Positions 1 through 8,042 of a stretch of 64,000 nt of DNA are shown piece by piece (position 1 is the stretch's first letter; each line of letters begins with the position of its first letter). Position numbers and translations under genes: made by a program. The stretch covers positions 460,902 through 524,901 of the forward strand of contig NZ_SNZA01000001.1 in assembly GCF_004363305.1 (NCBI RefSeq). Reading direction: 5' to 3'. Under the pieces are notes generated by a model. It made no database searches, was not told where the DNA came from, and worked only from the letters and a program-made list of their open reading frames with translations. The DNA is from Marinomonas communis (GTDB lineage: Bacteria > Pseudomonadota > Gammaproteobacteria > Pseudomonadales > Marinomonadaceae).

Positions 1-372
1 TAATGCCGCGACGCTTGCTCCCGTTAATGCTTCCATCTCGACGCCCGTTTTTCCACTCAAAGCGCAGGTACATAGAATCTCAATTCGACAATCATCCAGC
101 ACATTAATCCCTACCGTTATTTTCGTCAGCATTAGCGGGTGACACAAAGGAATCAATTCTGGCGTTTTCTTGGCAGCTTGAATGCCGGCAATACGAACCG
201 TAGCCAACACATCACCTTTTGGTAGACCACCTTCAATCACCTTTTTAAGCGTCTCAGGCAACATTTTTACAACAGATCGAGCGGTTGCAGTACGCTTAGT
301 AACGTCTTTATCACTCACATCAATCATGTGTGCATTGCCATTACTGTCTAGGTGGGTCAAAGTTTCGCTCAT
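1..372 (-). CDS. moaC: Cyclic pyranopterin monophosphate synthase MoaC (3' end outside window)
   Basis: The gene reads leftward off the window edge, so only the first 124 residues are present. MoaC makes cyclic pyranopterin monophosphate in the cytosol, an early step of molybdenum cofactor synthesis. The visible protein carries the family blocks [32 protein letters not shown] and [19 protein letters not shown], in the same order and spacing as E. coli MoaC. The start at the ATG on 372-370 gives [20 protein letters not shown], matching the usual N-terminus. It is divergent from the J-domain gene, with 142 bases between the starts. A MOSC protein lies 6 kb away, but no other cofactor-synthesis gene is visible. 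Identity is near certain; the C-terminus cannot be checked. Confidence 0.95.
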   Translation of the reverse strand, partial: MSETLTHLDSNGNAHMIDVSDKDVTKRTATARSVVKMLPETLKKVIEGGLPKGDVLATVRIAGIQAAKKTPELIPLCHPLMLTKITVGINVLDDCRIEILCTCALSGKTGVEMEALTGASVAAL

Positions 373-514
373 GGGCTTTCGCTCTTGCCTGTTATTCAAT
401 GAAAAACGTTTATAGTCGCAAAACTTCAGCACAAATCAAGGCTTAAGATGTCATTGGGTTTGTGCTTGGACGTTATTGAGGCATAATGATTTGAAATTGA
501 CGTAAGTTGACCCT

Positions 515-1825
515 ATGAGCCTGATCGACGATTTTAACCTTCTTGAATTACCGACTAATGCAACGGAGCAGGATGCTAAAGCCGCATACCGTCGTTTAGC
601 ACGTCGTTACCATCCAGATAAAAACCCTGACCAAGATACCACAGAACATTTTCAACGAATTCATGACGCCTACCAAAATGTCTTAACAGCGATTAAGCGC
701 AGTCAAGGTCAAGATTGGAAGCCCTATGCGTTTACCGAAAAGGCCAGTAGCCGCAACACCTCTGGGTTTGAGCGTTACGAGTTTGAAAGCGATGCCAAAC
801 AACGTGAATACGTAAAAGAGCAACAACGCGCTTACGAAGAAATGAAACGCGGCAATGCACAACAGGAGCGAGCTCGCGAAGAGGCGCTTCGTAATGCTCG
901 TAGCACTTTACACCAACGTCGCATGAATGCTTTATATGAGGAAATGCGCAAAGCTGAGTCAGGCCAGCCCAAAGCAGAATTTGATCAAGATACCTTTAAT
1001 CGTTATGCCGAGGACTATACTTCATCTGACGAAGCTTTTTATGCAGATTCTGACTCAAGTTTTGATCGTGAGCCAAATGCTAAAGCTTCGAGCATGCCAC
1101 CAAGAGTAAAGCCTTTTAGACGAAGCGCAGCGAAAGCCGCTTTTATTGCCAGTACATATTTAGCGACCTTTGCGATGGGGATCTATAGCGCCCATTATTG
1201 GAACAATCTGTTTACTCAAGAGCAAACCTTTGAGCAGTCTTATATCAGTGGACTCTACCCACAATTCCAATTGGGAGATCACTACACTCTAAAAGATACT
1301 CGGCTGTTTACAGAGCCAAGCGTCGCCTCACAAATCAAACAAACCATCTCTGCTTTACAAGATGTAGAAGTCGTTCAAGCACAAGGCGACTGGTACACAC
1401 TGAGTTATTCAGGTAATACTGGATGGTCAAAAGCGGAGAATTTTGGTTTTGGTCAATCTAGCTTTGCGCAGCAAACAGGCTGCCTCGGCCACCCAGGAGT
1501 AGCCCCAGTTCACGGGGAAGTGATTGGCAAGGCTAGCGGCTCCAGTCGATTGAGGATTCTGAACCAATTGCCTGAAGCCAGCATATTAAAATTTGAGTCC
1601 TTAGATGGTCTCCCCCCGTTTTCTGTGTACTTACACGCCAACCAACCTTTTGCGGCTAATTTCATACCGAAAGGAAACTACCGGTTGGTGTTAGAGACGG
1701 GTTCCCTGTATCATCAGGCTTGTCAGCGTTTCCTATTCAATGAGCAGCAACGTACCGTGCTCGAACAAGTTAGTTTCGCCAGCACCGAGCAAACGCTCAC
1801 CTTGAGAAACCTCAACACTCCGTAA
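515..1825 (+). CDS. Membrane-anchored J-domain protein with SH3-like C-terminal region
   Basis: This 436-residue protein begins with a J domain (about residues 5-65). The HPD tripeptide that stimulates Hsp70/DnaK ATPase is at residues 33-35, in RYHPDKNPDQ. A charged, Glu/Arg/Gln-rich stretch follows to about residue 190. One hydrophobic segment near residues 208-228 (AAFIASTYLATFAMGIY) would anchor the J domain on the cytoplasmic side. Beyond it, roughly residues 255-310, is a bacterial SH3-like pattern (LKDTRLFTEPSVASQIKQTI, then DWYTLSYSGNTGWSKAENFG), placed in the periplasm if the single-span reading is right. It is not DnaJ: the Gly/Phe and zinc-finger domains are absent. The substrate is unknown. 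It may recruit DnaK to the inner membrane, which is inference. Confidence 0.75.
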   Translation: MSLIDDFNLLELPTNATEQDAKAAYRRLARRYHPDKNPDQDTTEHFQRIHDAYQNVLTAIKRSQGQDWKPYAFTEKASSRNTSGFERYEFESDAKQREYVKEQQRAYEEMKRGNAQQERAREEALRNARSTLHQRRMNALYEEMRKAESGQPKAEFDQDTFNRYAEDYTSSDEAFYADSDSSFDREPNAKASSMPPRVKPFRRSAAKAAFIASTYLATFAMGIYSAHYWNNLFTQEQTFEQSYISGLYPQFQLGDHYTLKDTRLFTEPSVASQIKQTISALQDVEVVQAQGDWYTLSYSGNTGWSKAENFGFGQSSFAQQTGCLGHPGVAPVHGEVIGKASGSSRLRILNQLPEASILKFESLDGLPPFSVYLHANQPFAANFIPKGNYRLVLETGSLYHQACQRFLFNEQQRTVLEQVSFASTEQTLTLRNLNTP

Positions 1826-1853
1826 TCTGATAACGTAAACGAGTTACCATTTC

Positions 1854-2618
1854 ATGCTTAGCAATATTCGCATTGTACTGATCAATACCTTCCATCCTGG
1901 CAACATCGGCGCTATTGCACGCGCTATGAAAAACATGGGCTTAAGTAACCTGTATTTGGTTGATCCAAATGACTACCCATCAGAAGAAGCAACAAGCCGT
2001 GCGGCAGGTGCTGTGGATCTGTTAGAAAATGCGACCATTGTGAACACTCTTGAAGAAGCGATTTCTGACTGTAGCTTAGTGATTGGTACCAGTGCTCGTC
2101 ATCGTACCTTCCAGCTGCCTATCATGAATGCTCGTGAGTGTGCTGAAACCGTTATCCCAGAAGCAAAAGAACACAATATTGCGATCTTATTTGGCCGCGA
2201 AACGATGGGGCTTTTAAATGAAGAAATCGCCCAGTGCCATCGTCAGGTATACATCGATGCAAACGATGAATACCCTGTACTTAACATTTCCCAAGCGGTG
2301 CAGATCGTAGCCTATGAAATCTGGATGGCTCATCAGAATGAGCAAGTGCATGAGAAGACCGTTCCAGAATACCCACGTAAAAAAGAAATGGACTTGTTTT
2401 ACGAGCACCTTGAAGAAACTTTATATGGTATTAACTTCGTTGTTCGTAACCACCCTGGTAAGGTACTCGACAAACTTAAACGATTCTTCAACCGCTCGCG
2501 TCCAGAGAAACAAGAATTGGGGATTCTACGTGGTGTTCTAGCTGCGGTTGATCGTGAGGCTGGCCTGAATGAAGGCATGAGTCACGAAGCGAAGAAAACC
2601 AAAGAAGAACAGGAATAG
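1854..2618 (+). CDS. trmJ: tRNA (cytidine/uridine-2'-O-)-methyltransferase TrmJ
   Basis: This 254-residue SPOUT-class methyltransferase is of the TrmJ type, which 2'-O-methylates position 32 of several tRNAs using S-adenosylmethionine. The three SpoU motifs are in order: motif 1 NIGAIARAMKNMG near residue 18, motif 2 LFGRETMGLLNEE near 115, and motif 3 LNISQAVQIVAYEI near 145, which form the trefoil knot. The C-terminal roughly 90 residues are the helical extension expected of TrmJ. Length matches E. coli TrmJ (246). The gene starts 28 bases after the J-domain gene and may be cotranscribed. No iscR or suhB neighbour is visible, although those are common next to trmJ. Confidence 0.92.
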   Translation: MLSNIRIVLINTFHPGNIGAIARAMKNMGLSNLYLVDPNDYPSEEATSRAAGAVDLLENATIVNTLEEAISDCSLVIGTSARHRTFQLPIMNARECAETVIPEAKEHNIAILFGRETMGLLNEEIAQCHRQVYIDANDEYPVLNISQAVQIVAYEIWMAHQNEQVHEKTVPEYPRKKEMDLFYEHLEETLYGINFVVRNHPGKVLDKLKRFFNRSRPEKQELGILRGVLAAVDREAGLNEGMSHEAKKTKEEQE

Positions 2619-2629
2619 ACCGCACTCAA

Positions 2630-2704
2630 AGGGGTCAGATCCCTTCAACACAGAGTCTTTTGGAAATATTCAAATGATTTCGGTGTATAAGGGATCTGAC
2701 CCCT
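2630..2704. repeat. Inverted-repeat (REP/BIME-like) element, copy 1
   Basis: Two 16-base arms are perfect reverse complements: aggggtcagatccctt at 2630-2645 and aagggatctgacccct at 2689-2704, with 43 bases between. Each arm is itself partly palindromic. The element sits 11 bases past the trmJ stop and before the 3' end of the TerB-like gene, so it could act as a bidirectional transcript end, but it lacks a T-run. Closely related copies are at 6077-6145 and 8191-8258. Confidence 0.85.
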
Positions 2705-2734
2705 AAGATATTCATAAGTGTCAGCTCGTCCAAG

Positions 2735-3172
2735 TTATTTCATTTCTTCAAGCACTGCCAATTTAGCTTGTATAAACTCAGAGTGTTGCATAAACAAAAG
2801 CTCACTGATTTTGCGAATACGGTGATCTTCATGCGCATCCAAGTTTCCATCCGCATAAGCTACTCGCCATAAGCATTTCAAGAGTTCAAATTTCTGCTCT
2901 AGGCTTGCCTGCTCATTAATGACTTTAGTGAATTGATAAGCGTCGTTAGCATCATGAATGGTATTTTTAACGTCATCAAATAGGCGATCAATATCTTCAC
3001 CCAAGTCACTTACTGATTTTATTGCCTCTTTGGCTGATTGTTCTTCACTTGGGTGAATTTCATCATCAGCAATCACTACTTCAAGTAATAGAGCAGCAAC
3101 CGCTTTTTGATAGCTGATTGGATCTGCAACGGTGTCTGTAGAGCTAAATAGTTTTTTTAACGCATTGATCAT
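2735..3172 (-). CDS. TerB-like helical protein
   Basis: This 145-residue, all-helical, acidic protein resembles the TerB/COG4103 family. That family is named for tellurite resistance but is widespread and mostly uncharacterised. The two family signatures are visible: AALLLEVVIADDEIHPSEEQ near residue 27 and LLKCLWRVAYADGNLDAHED near residue 98, each an acidic A-D-G/D-E loop that in TerB binds metal. It is cytosolic, with no signal peptide. Its start overlaps the stop of the upstream unknown gene by four bases (ATGA), so the two are probably translationally coupled. There is no other ter gene nearby, so tellurite resistance should not be inferred. Confidence 0.75.
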   Translation of the reverse strand: MINALKKLFSSTDTVADPISYQKAVAALLLEVVIADDEIHPSEEQSAKEAIKSVSDLGEDIDRLFDDVKNTIHDANDAYQFTKVINEQASLEQKFELLKCLWRVAYADGNLDAHEDHRIRKISELLFMQHSEFIQAKLAVLEEMK

Positions 3173-3591
3173 GAAGAAACCTTAAGTCTTGTTTTTAACG
3201 CTTCAATAAGTACATTTGGGAATTGGCGGTAGTCCAAATACGGGCTCCATATATATGAGCCAGATAGATAAACAGCATGCTTTCTACATACGATTTGCTC
3301 TGCATCTTGCGGAATGGGCATCTGTTCGAGAAATGTTTTGCCCACAATAACTGTACATTCACCCTTCAAAGGCAGCTCATCGGCACTGAAGCAGAGCTTC
3401 GCCCTTTCCCATATATATTGATCTCTAACTATACGCCAATCTTCACCAGGTTCAGTAAGCAACTTTGCAATGATTGTGAGTATTTTACGCCAGTGATTGC
3501 CATTGAGTTCAATCAACTGTGTAGGAGCACAGTCTAAGTAACTATCACAGGTGTCTGGTAGGATCGGGGCGTTTGGTATTAAGAAAATCAT
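3169..3591 (-). CDS. Conserved-looking hypothetical protein coupled to TerB-like gene
   Basis: This 140-residue protein has no transmembrane segment or signal peptide. It has a mid-region GNHWRKILTIIAKLL and a C-terminal SPYLDYRQFPNVLIEAL. These blocks look like an uncharacterised gammaproteobacterial family (possibly the one called DUF6942), a match made from memory and not verified. It has 4 Cys, of which none forms a clear metal motif. The four-base overlap with the TerB-like gene suggests a two-gene operon transcribed leftward from about 3600. I cannot assign a function. Confidence 0.6.
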   Translation of the reverse strand: MIFLIPNAPILPDTCDSYLDCAPTQLIELNGNHWRKILTIIAKLLTEPGEDWRIVRDQYIWERAKLCFSADELPLKGECTVIVGKTFLEQMPIPQDAEQIVCRKHAVYLSGSYIWSPYLDYRQFPNVLIEALKTRLKVSS

Positions 3592-3720
3592 TAGTCGTAT
3601 AGGTGGTTTTGAGAGTTACAAAATTCTAACTTTTTGACCAATAAATTGCTTCATAAAAGCTAGTAAATGCCTTTATATTAGATTATTCTTATTTAAATGG
3701 TTTTATATGAGGTATTATTT

Positions 3721-4119
3721 ATGGAGTCCTTTTCACTCCCACTATTAGGTGGCTTGCTTATTGGTCTTACGACCGCCGCTTACCTTCTTCTAACAGGAAA
3801 GGTGGTGGGGATCAGTGGCATTCTGGCCCAAGCTTTATTTAGCAGAGATCGATTGCTTCCCTTTCTCTTTGTCATTGGCTTAATCCTAGGCGGAAGTGCT
3901 TACGGGATTTTTGTGGAACCATCGCAACCCTTCCCTGAAATGAGAAGCCCAATACTGCTGATCATATCAGGCCTTTTAGTGGGTTATGGAACACGTTTAG
4001 GTAGTGGCTGCACCAGTGGTCATGGTGTTTGTGGGATTTCACGACTTTCACCTCGATCATTGGTTGCGACGGCGATATTCATGACCACTGCGATAATAAC
4101 CGTTTTGCTAACCAAGTAG
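3721..4119 (+). CDS. YeeE/YedE (DUF395) half-transporter, first of a pair
   Basis: This is a 132-residue integral membrane protein with about four hydrophobic helices. It contains the family motif GTRLGSGCTSGHGVCGISRL, whose Cys residues correspond to those that conduct thiosulfate in TsuA/YeeE. An upstream in-frame ATG exists at 3697, but GAGG at 3709-3712 sits eight bases before the ATG at 3721, so I use 3721. The gene lies 13 bases before a second half-size DUF395 gene. Such pairs (PmpA/PmpB-like) act as split versions of the single-chain YeeE transporter. The cargo is probably thiosulfate or another small sulfur compound, which is inference. Confidence 0.82.
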   Translation: MESFSLPLLGGLLIGLTTAAYLLLTGKVVGISGILAQALFSRDRLLPFLFVIGLILGGSAYGIFVEPSQPFPEMRSPILLIISGLLVGYGTRLGSGCTSGHGVCGISRLSPRSLVATAIFMTTAIITVLLTK

Positions 4120-4132
4120 CTGGAGCTTTACT

Positions 4133-4552
4133 ATGTACGCAATCATTACATTCCTTACTGGCCTTCTATTTGGATTAGGATTGGCAGTATCTGAAATGAC
4201 GAACCCAGCTGTAGTCATTGGTTTCTTGGATATATTTGGAGAGTGGAACCCGTCTTTGATTTTTGTGATGGGTGGTGCGGTTTCTATTGGAATGATTGGC
4301 TATGTCATTCGAAATAGACGTTCAAAGCCTTGGCTTGCAGATAAGTGGTACGTCCCTACGCGACGTGATATCGATAAGAACTTGGTATTAGGGGCAGGAC
4401 TCTTTGGCATCGGTTGGGGGCTAAGCGGCTACTGCCCAGGCCCTGGTTTGACCGCATTAACCAATAACCCAATGGAAGGTGTGTATTTCGTTGGCGCATT
4501 AATCACAGGTTCTGCACTTTTTCACTTTCAAAACCATCGAAATAATAGTTAG
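4133..4552 (+). CDS. YeeE/YedE (DUF395) half-transporter, second of a pair
   Basis: This 139-residue membrane protein has four or five hydrophobic helices. The signature near its C-terminus is GIGWGLSGYCPGPGLTAL, the second conserved Cys motif of the YeeE/YedE fold. The start ATG follows GGAG at 4121-4124. It forms a two-gene operon with the preceding half-transporter, ended by the hairpin at 4566-4589. No sulfurtransferase (TusA or rhodanese) gene is adjacent, although these are frequent partners elsewhere. Confidence 0.82.
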   Translation: MYAIITFLTGLLFGLGLAVSEMTNPAVVIGFLDIFGEWNPSLIFVMGGAVSIGMIGYVIRNRRSKPWLADKWYVPTRRDIDKNLVLGAGLFGIGWGLSGYCPGPGLTALTNNPMEGVYFVGALITGSALFHFQNHRNNS

Positions 4553-4565
4553 AACTCTATACACT

Positions 4566-4589
4566 AAAGGCTCTTCGGGGCCTTTTTTT
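4566..4589 (+). terminator. Rho-independent terminator after the YeeE/YedE pair
   Basis: The stem aaaggctc / gggccttt closes a TTCG tetraloop and runs straight into seven T residues. It lies 14 bases after the stop of the second half-transporter. Confidence 0.85.
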
Positions 4590-4635
4590 CTACCTGAAAA
4601 AAAGATAAAAATTTACTTGACGTGAAATTCATTGC

Positions 4636-4709
4636 GCCTTAAATTTCGCCTCGCGTCGTTGCTGAACATATTCCGCACCGCTTCAACTGCTGCGCTAGTC
4701 GCTTAAGGC
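4636..4709 (+). promoter_or_regulatory. Structured leader or repeat before the decarboxylase gene
   Basis: The 216 bases between the terminator and the decarboxylase start hold a G+C-richer block bounded by the inverted pair gccttaa (4636-4642) and ttaaggc (4703-4709). Smaller internal complementarity is present (gttgctgaa... / ttcaactgc). It could be an RNA leader controlling a polyamine enzyme or a dispersed palindromic repeat; the sequence alone does not decide. No uORF with a good ribosome site was seen. Confidence 0.35.
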
Positions 4710-4805
4710 TTAAAATGCCGGATAAGTAACAGCTACAAGTAGGATGGGGGGAGGTAAAGGCGTATTTTTCGGATTATGTTTTCTCAAAATAAGGAGCAAT
4801 GCGCC

Positions 4806-5981
4806 ATGTCAATGATGCCTATTGATGTACATTCTTTTTACACACCTGAACAATTCAAACGCTTGAAGTCTTTGGCTGACACAAAGGAAACCCCTTTTGT
4901 TGTAATCGATACTAAAATGATCGACGAAGCGTATACTGAATTGGCAAAAGGCTTTCCTACTGCTGATATCTTTTACGCAATTAAAGCCAACCCAGCACCA
5001 GAAATTTTAACGCTTTTACGTGATCGCGGTTCAAACTTTGACGTTGCTTCACGCTACGAGCTAGACAAGTTACTTGCTATTGGTGGTGTAAAACCTGAGC
5101 AAGTTAGCTACGGCAACACAATCAAAAAAGCCCAAGACGTTCGTTACTTTTACGAGAAAGGCGTGCGTATGTTTGCAACAGACTCAGAAGCTGACCTTCG
5201 TAATATTGCGAAAGCTGCTCCTGGATCGCGTGTTTACGTTCGCATTCTAACAGAAGGCACTGTATCAGCTGACTGGCCGTTGTCCCGTAAATTCGGTTGC
5301 CGTCCGGACATGGCTATGGATCTATTGATTTTGGCTAAAGAGCTAGGTCTAGAACCATACGGTGTATCATTCCACGTTGGTTCTCAGCAACGAGATATCG
5401 GCGCATGGGATGCAGCGATCGCCAGCGTTAAAGTGATTTTTGAACGTCTAAAGAGTGAAGACAACATCACTCTAAAAATGATTAATATGGGTGGTGGTTT
5501 CCCTGCGAACTACATCAGCCGTACCAATGATCTTGCTACCTATGCTGAAGAAATCACTCGATTCTTGGAAGAAGATTTTGGTGATGATATGCCGCGAATT
5601 ATCCTAGAGCCAGGTCGCTCTTTGATTTCTAATGCGGGTATCTTGGTAAGTGAAGTGGTATTGATTTCTCGTAAGTCACACACTGCACTTAACCGTTGGA
5701 TCTTCACTGATGTTGGTAAGTTCTCAGGCTTGATTGAAACGTTGGATGAATCGATCAAATATCCTATTCACGTTGAGAAAACAGGTGAGCTTGAAGAGGT
5801 TATCATTGCAGGACCAACCTGTGACAGCGCCGATATCATGTACGAACACTACAAGTACGGTCTACCATTGAATCTTGCTATCGGTGATCGCTTGTACTGG
5901 TTATCTACAGGTGCGTACACCACCACTTACAGTGCAGTAGAGTTTAACGGCTTCCCTCCGCTAAAATCTTACTACATCTAA
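4806..5981 (+). CDS. PLP-dependent ornithine/lysine decarboxylase (fold type III)
   Basis: The 391-residue protein belongs to the eukaryotic-type ornithine decarboxylase / DapDC family, which makes putrescine or cadaverine. The PLP-binding lysine is K60 in YAIKANP. Other landmarks are FHVGSQ, the glycine-rich phosphate loop NMGGGFP, the EPGRSLI motif, and GPTCDSADIMYE, whose Cys-Asp pair completes the active site of the other subunit. An ATG at 4776 also opens the frame, but AAGGAG at 4791-4796 supports 4806. Length fits the short bacterial enzymes (about 390), such as Pseudomonas SpeC and the bifunctional Vibrio enzyme. Substrate preference (ornithine versus lysine) cannot be read here. It is monocistronic, with a strong hairpin after it. 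Confidence 0.88.
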   Translation: MSMMPIDVHSFYTPEQFKRLKSLADTKETPFVVIDTKMIDEAYTELAKGFPTADIFYAIKANPAPEILTLLRDRGSNFDVASRYELDKLLAIGGVKPEQVSYGNTIKKAQDVRYFYEKGVRMFATDSEADLRNIAKAAPGSRVYVRILTEGTVSADWPLSRKFGCRPDMAMDLLILAKELGLEPYGVSFHVGSQQRDIGAWDAAIASVKVIFERLKSEDNITLKMINMGGGFPANYISRTNDLATYAEEITRFLEEDFGDDMPRIILEPGRSLISNAGILVSEVVLISRKSHTALNRWIFTDVGKFSGLIETLDESIKYPIHVEKTGELEEVIIAGPTCDSADIMYEHYKYGLPLNLAIGDRLYWLSTGAYTTTYSAVEFNGFPPLKSYYI

Positions 5982-6009
5982 TACAATTACCTTGAATTAG
6001 GTAACAGAC

Positions 6010-6045
6010 CGGCCCCCTGTGATGTATCAACATCACAGGGGGCCG
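6010..6045 (+). terminator. Strong terminator hairpin after the decarboxylase
   Basis: A perfect 15-bp stem, cggccccctgtgatg / catcacagggggccg, closes a six-base loop and is followed by ctttgtttg. It starts 29 bases after the decarboxylase stop. The T-run is broken, but the stem is exceptionally stable. Confidence 0.8.
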
Positions 6046-6076
6046 CTTTGTTTGTGGGCTGCACGCATTTTTACAA

Positions 6077-6145
6077 AGGGTCAGATCCCTTTTCTAGAAT
6101 GATTGAAAACATTACATAAGCGCTCTTATAAGGGATCTGACCCCT
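6077..6145. repeat. Inverted-repeat (REP/BIME-like) element, copy 2
   Basis: Left arm agggtcagatccctt is at 6077-6091 and right arm aagggatctgacccct at 6130-6145, 38 bases apart. The right arm is identical to that of copies 1 and 3; the left arm differs by one base from copy 1. The spacer shows no similarity to the other spacers. It lies between the decarboxylase terminator and the MOSC gene. Confidence 0.85.
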
Positions 6146-6206
6146 AGACCTCTATCGGTCAATACCTTTAAGATAACTTAACGCTCATTTCATCTAAGGA
6201 TTATTC

Positions 6207-7040
6207 GTGTCTCTGCAAGTCTCTCAATTAGCCGTTTACCCTTTAAAATCTTGTAAAGTTATTCCATTGAACTCATCTAGGGTCACATTATCTGGATTAG
6301 AGTTTGATCGACGTTATATGTTAATTGATGAAAAAGGGCTATTTTTAACGGCGCGAGACTACCCAGCTCTAACACTTATCGAAGCAAGCATTTCTGGTAC
6401 TACGCTTTCCTTAAGCCACCCAGAACAGTCTGTCGGCATCTCGATCAATCCAGATCAATTTGATGATCACTACGTCAATACTGAGATCTGGGAAACGCCC
6501 GTTAGTGGGCAATTAACCAGCAGCCAATTTGATACTTGGTTTAGCGAATTACTCAATCTGCCCGTAAAGCTTGTCTATTTTGGTGATCAGTCCGAGCGCT
6601 TTACAAGTCGCAGACCGGATCTTCCTGTAGCTTTTGCTGACGGCTACCCTTTCCTATTGACCACTGAAGCATCGCTTAAAGACTTAAACAACAGCGGCCC
6701 TCAAGTAAATGAGATGGAACGTTTTCGACCAAATATCGTCATCACTGGCAATGAGCCCTTTGCCGAAGATACTTGGAAGAGAATTCGAATTGGCAATGTG
6801 GTTTTTGAAAATGTTAAGCCCTGTGAACGCTGTATCTTTACCACATTAGACCCAAATACTGCTGAAAGAAGCCGCAAGGGAGAGCCCCTTAAAACGCTTG
6901 CTAAATTTCGCTTAATTGCAAAAGAAGGTGTTACGTTTGGTGTAAACCTAGTTGCTGAAAATGAAGGCACTATCCATGTTGGTGATGAAGTAGAGATATT
7001 AGAGTTTCAGCAGGCATATCCTTACAAAGACAAACGTTAA
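6207..7040 (+). CDS. MOSC domain protein (YcbX-like, no ferredoxin domain)
   Basis: The 277-residue protein has an N-terminal MOSC beta-barrel domain (VSQLAVYPLKSCKVIPL, then GLEFDRRYMLIDEKG) and a C-terminal MOSC domain holding the conserved cysteine motif KPCERCIFTTLDP near residue 205. MOSC proteins bind molybdenum cofactor; the close relative YcbX reduces N-hydroxylated compounds. E. coli YcbX is about 370 residues and ends in a 2Fe-2S ferredoxin domain; that domain is missing here, so electrons must come from a separate protein if it is a reductase. The start is GTG, chosen because taagga lies six bases upstream. It appears to be transcribed alone. Confidence 0.85.
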   Translation: MSLQVSQLAVYPLKSCKVIPLNSSRVTLSGLEFDRRYMLIDEKGLFLTARDYPALTLIEASISGTTLSLSHPEQSVGISINPDQFDDHYVNTEIWETPVSGQLTSSQFDTWFSELLNLPVKLVYFGDQSERFTSRRPDLPVAFADGYPFLLTTEASLKDLNNSGPQVNEMERFRPNIVITGNEPFAEDTWKRIRIGNVVFENVKPCERCIFTTLDPNTAERSRKGEPLKTLAKFRLIAKEGVTFGVNLVAENEGTIHVGDEVEILEFQQAYPYKDKR

Positions 7041-7179
7041 GTCATTTTATTAACACTCTGAGTACATTCCTGCTCTCAAGTTGTAGCAAACGATTACGGT
7101 TTGCTACGAATCTCTATGCAAACTACATGGTTAAAGGCCTGTAACGGACATATGCTGTAAACAAAGGGAGGTGATTGTT

Positions 7180-7680
7180 ATGAATACAGTCAACACTAAA
7201 AACTGCCCTTACGATCTGACAGCAGATACGTTAAAGACAGGTTCTATATTTGGTGCACTCAGTGCTTCAGCGATCGATTACTTGGTTAATCGTGGAAAAA
7301 TGATTCATTTGGAGCAAGGTGAGCAACTATTTTCAGATGGCGATAAAGGCGACAGCTTTTTCATCATCATTGAAGGCACTTTGAGCTATTACCGAGAGAA
7401 GAACAATGCCTCTTCACTCATACGACAGGTGACATTTGGACAAGCGTTAGGTTATGTCACTATGGTTTCACTGTCTGCTCGTAATGGTTACGCGATAGCA
7501 GATACAGATGCCGTGTTACTTGAAATTGATTACTCGGCATTCGGCGAGTTCCATGATCGATTCGCCTTTGATTTTGGGATTTTGATACTGAATTTATCAA
7601 GAGATATGGCTCGCAACATCCAAATATTGAGCCATACTATTGCCGACGCTGGAATCAGCGTCGACCTTAGCAAACACTAA
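7180..7680 (+). CDS. Stand-alone cyclic-nucleotide-binding domain protein
   Basis: This 166-residue protein is little more than one Crp-type nucleotide-binding beta-roll (about residues 22-140). It shows GEQLFSDGDKGDSFFIIIEG and a later FGQALGYVTMVSLSARNG in place of the usual phosphate-binding cassette. There is no helix-turn-helix, so it is not a DNA-binding Crp/Fnr regulator. The cassette lacks the canonical GELAL...RAA, so cAMP binding is doubtful. A GTG at 7171 is in frame, but it is part of the near-perfect ribosome site agggaggtga (7165-7174), so the ATG at 7180 is the start. This strong site predicts efficient translation. Partner unknown. Confidence 0.78.
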   Translation: MNTVNTKNCPYDLTADTLKTGSIFGALSASAIDYLVNRGKMIHLEQGEQLFSDGDKGDSFFIIIEGTLSYYREKNNASSLIRQVTFGQALGYVTMVSLSARNGYAIADTDAVLLEIDYSAFGEFHDRFAFDFGILILNLSRDMARNIQILSHTIADAGISVDLSKH

Positions 7681-7688
7681 CTAAAAGG

Positions 7689-8042
7689 TTATTTCTCAGC
7701 AGCAACCACTGAGATCTCAACCAACAACTCTGCTCGCGCCAGGCGTGCTTCGACACAAGCACGTGCTGGTGCATGACCTTCTGGTACCCATGCATCCCAA
7801 ACAGCGTTCATGGCAGCGAAGTCTTTCATATCACGAAGGTAAACCGTCGCAGAAAGCATATGTTCACGGCTAGAACCAGCTTGCTCAAGCAGTGCATCCA
7901 CTTTATCTAGCATAGTTTGAGTTTGCTCAGAAATATCAGTATTTGCATCCGCAGCAACTTGGCCACACAAAAACACCATTCCGTTATGCTTAACAATACG
8001 GCTCATACGCTGACCAACTTCTTGACGCTCGATAGCTGCCAT
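7689..8042 (-). CDS. RidA/YjgF family protein (Rid deaminase-like)
   Basis: The 117-residue cytosolic protein has the RidA fold signature. This family hydrolyses reactive enamine/imine intermediates released by PLP enzymes. Visible landmarks are [14 protein letters not shown] near the N-terminus and [14 protein letters not shown], which contains the Arg equivalent to the catalytic Arg105 of RidA. The final strand reads [11 protein letters not shown]. The frame opens with GTG at 8048, but the ATG at 8042 has ggaga at the right distance and gives [14 protein letters not shown]. It resembles the RidA-like subgroup often annotated as YoaB-type more than RidA itself. It is convergent with the cyclic-nucleotide protein, with eight bases between stops. 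Confidence 0.85.
   Translation of the reverse strand: MAAIERQEVGQRMSRIVKHNGMVFLCGQVAADANTDISEQTQTMLDKVDALLEQAGSSREHMLSATVYLRDMKDFAAMNAVWDAWVPEGHAPARACVEARLARAELLVEISVVAAEK

Noticed and set aside
182-415. 77-codon plus-strand frame at the left end
   Set aside because: It is antisense to moaC, whose protein sequence is unmistakable.
4631-4720. Integron attC-like or tRNA-like site before the decarboxylase
   Set aside because: The core GTTRRRY/RYYYAAC ends of attC are not there, and no tRNA cloverleaf can be drawn.
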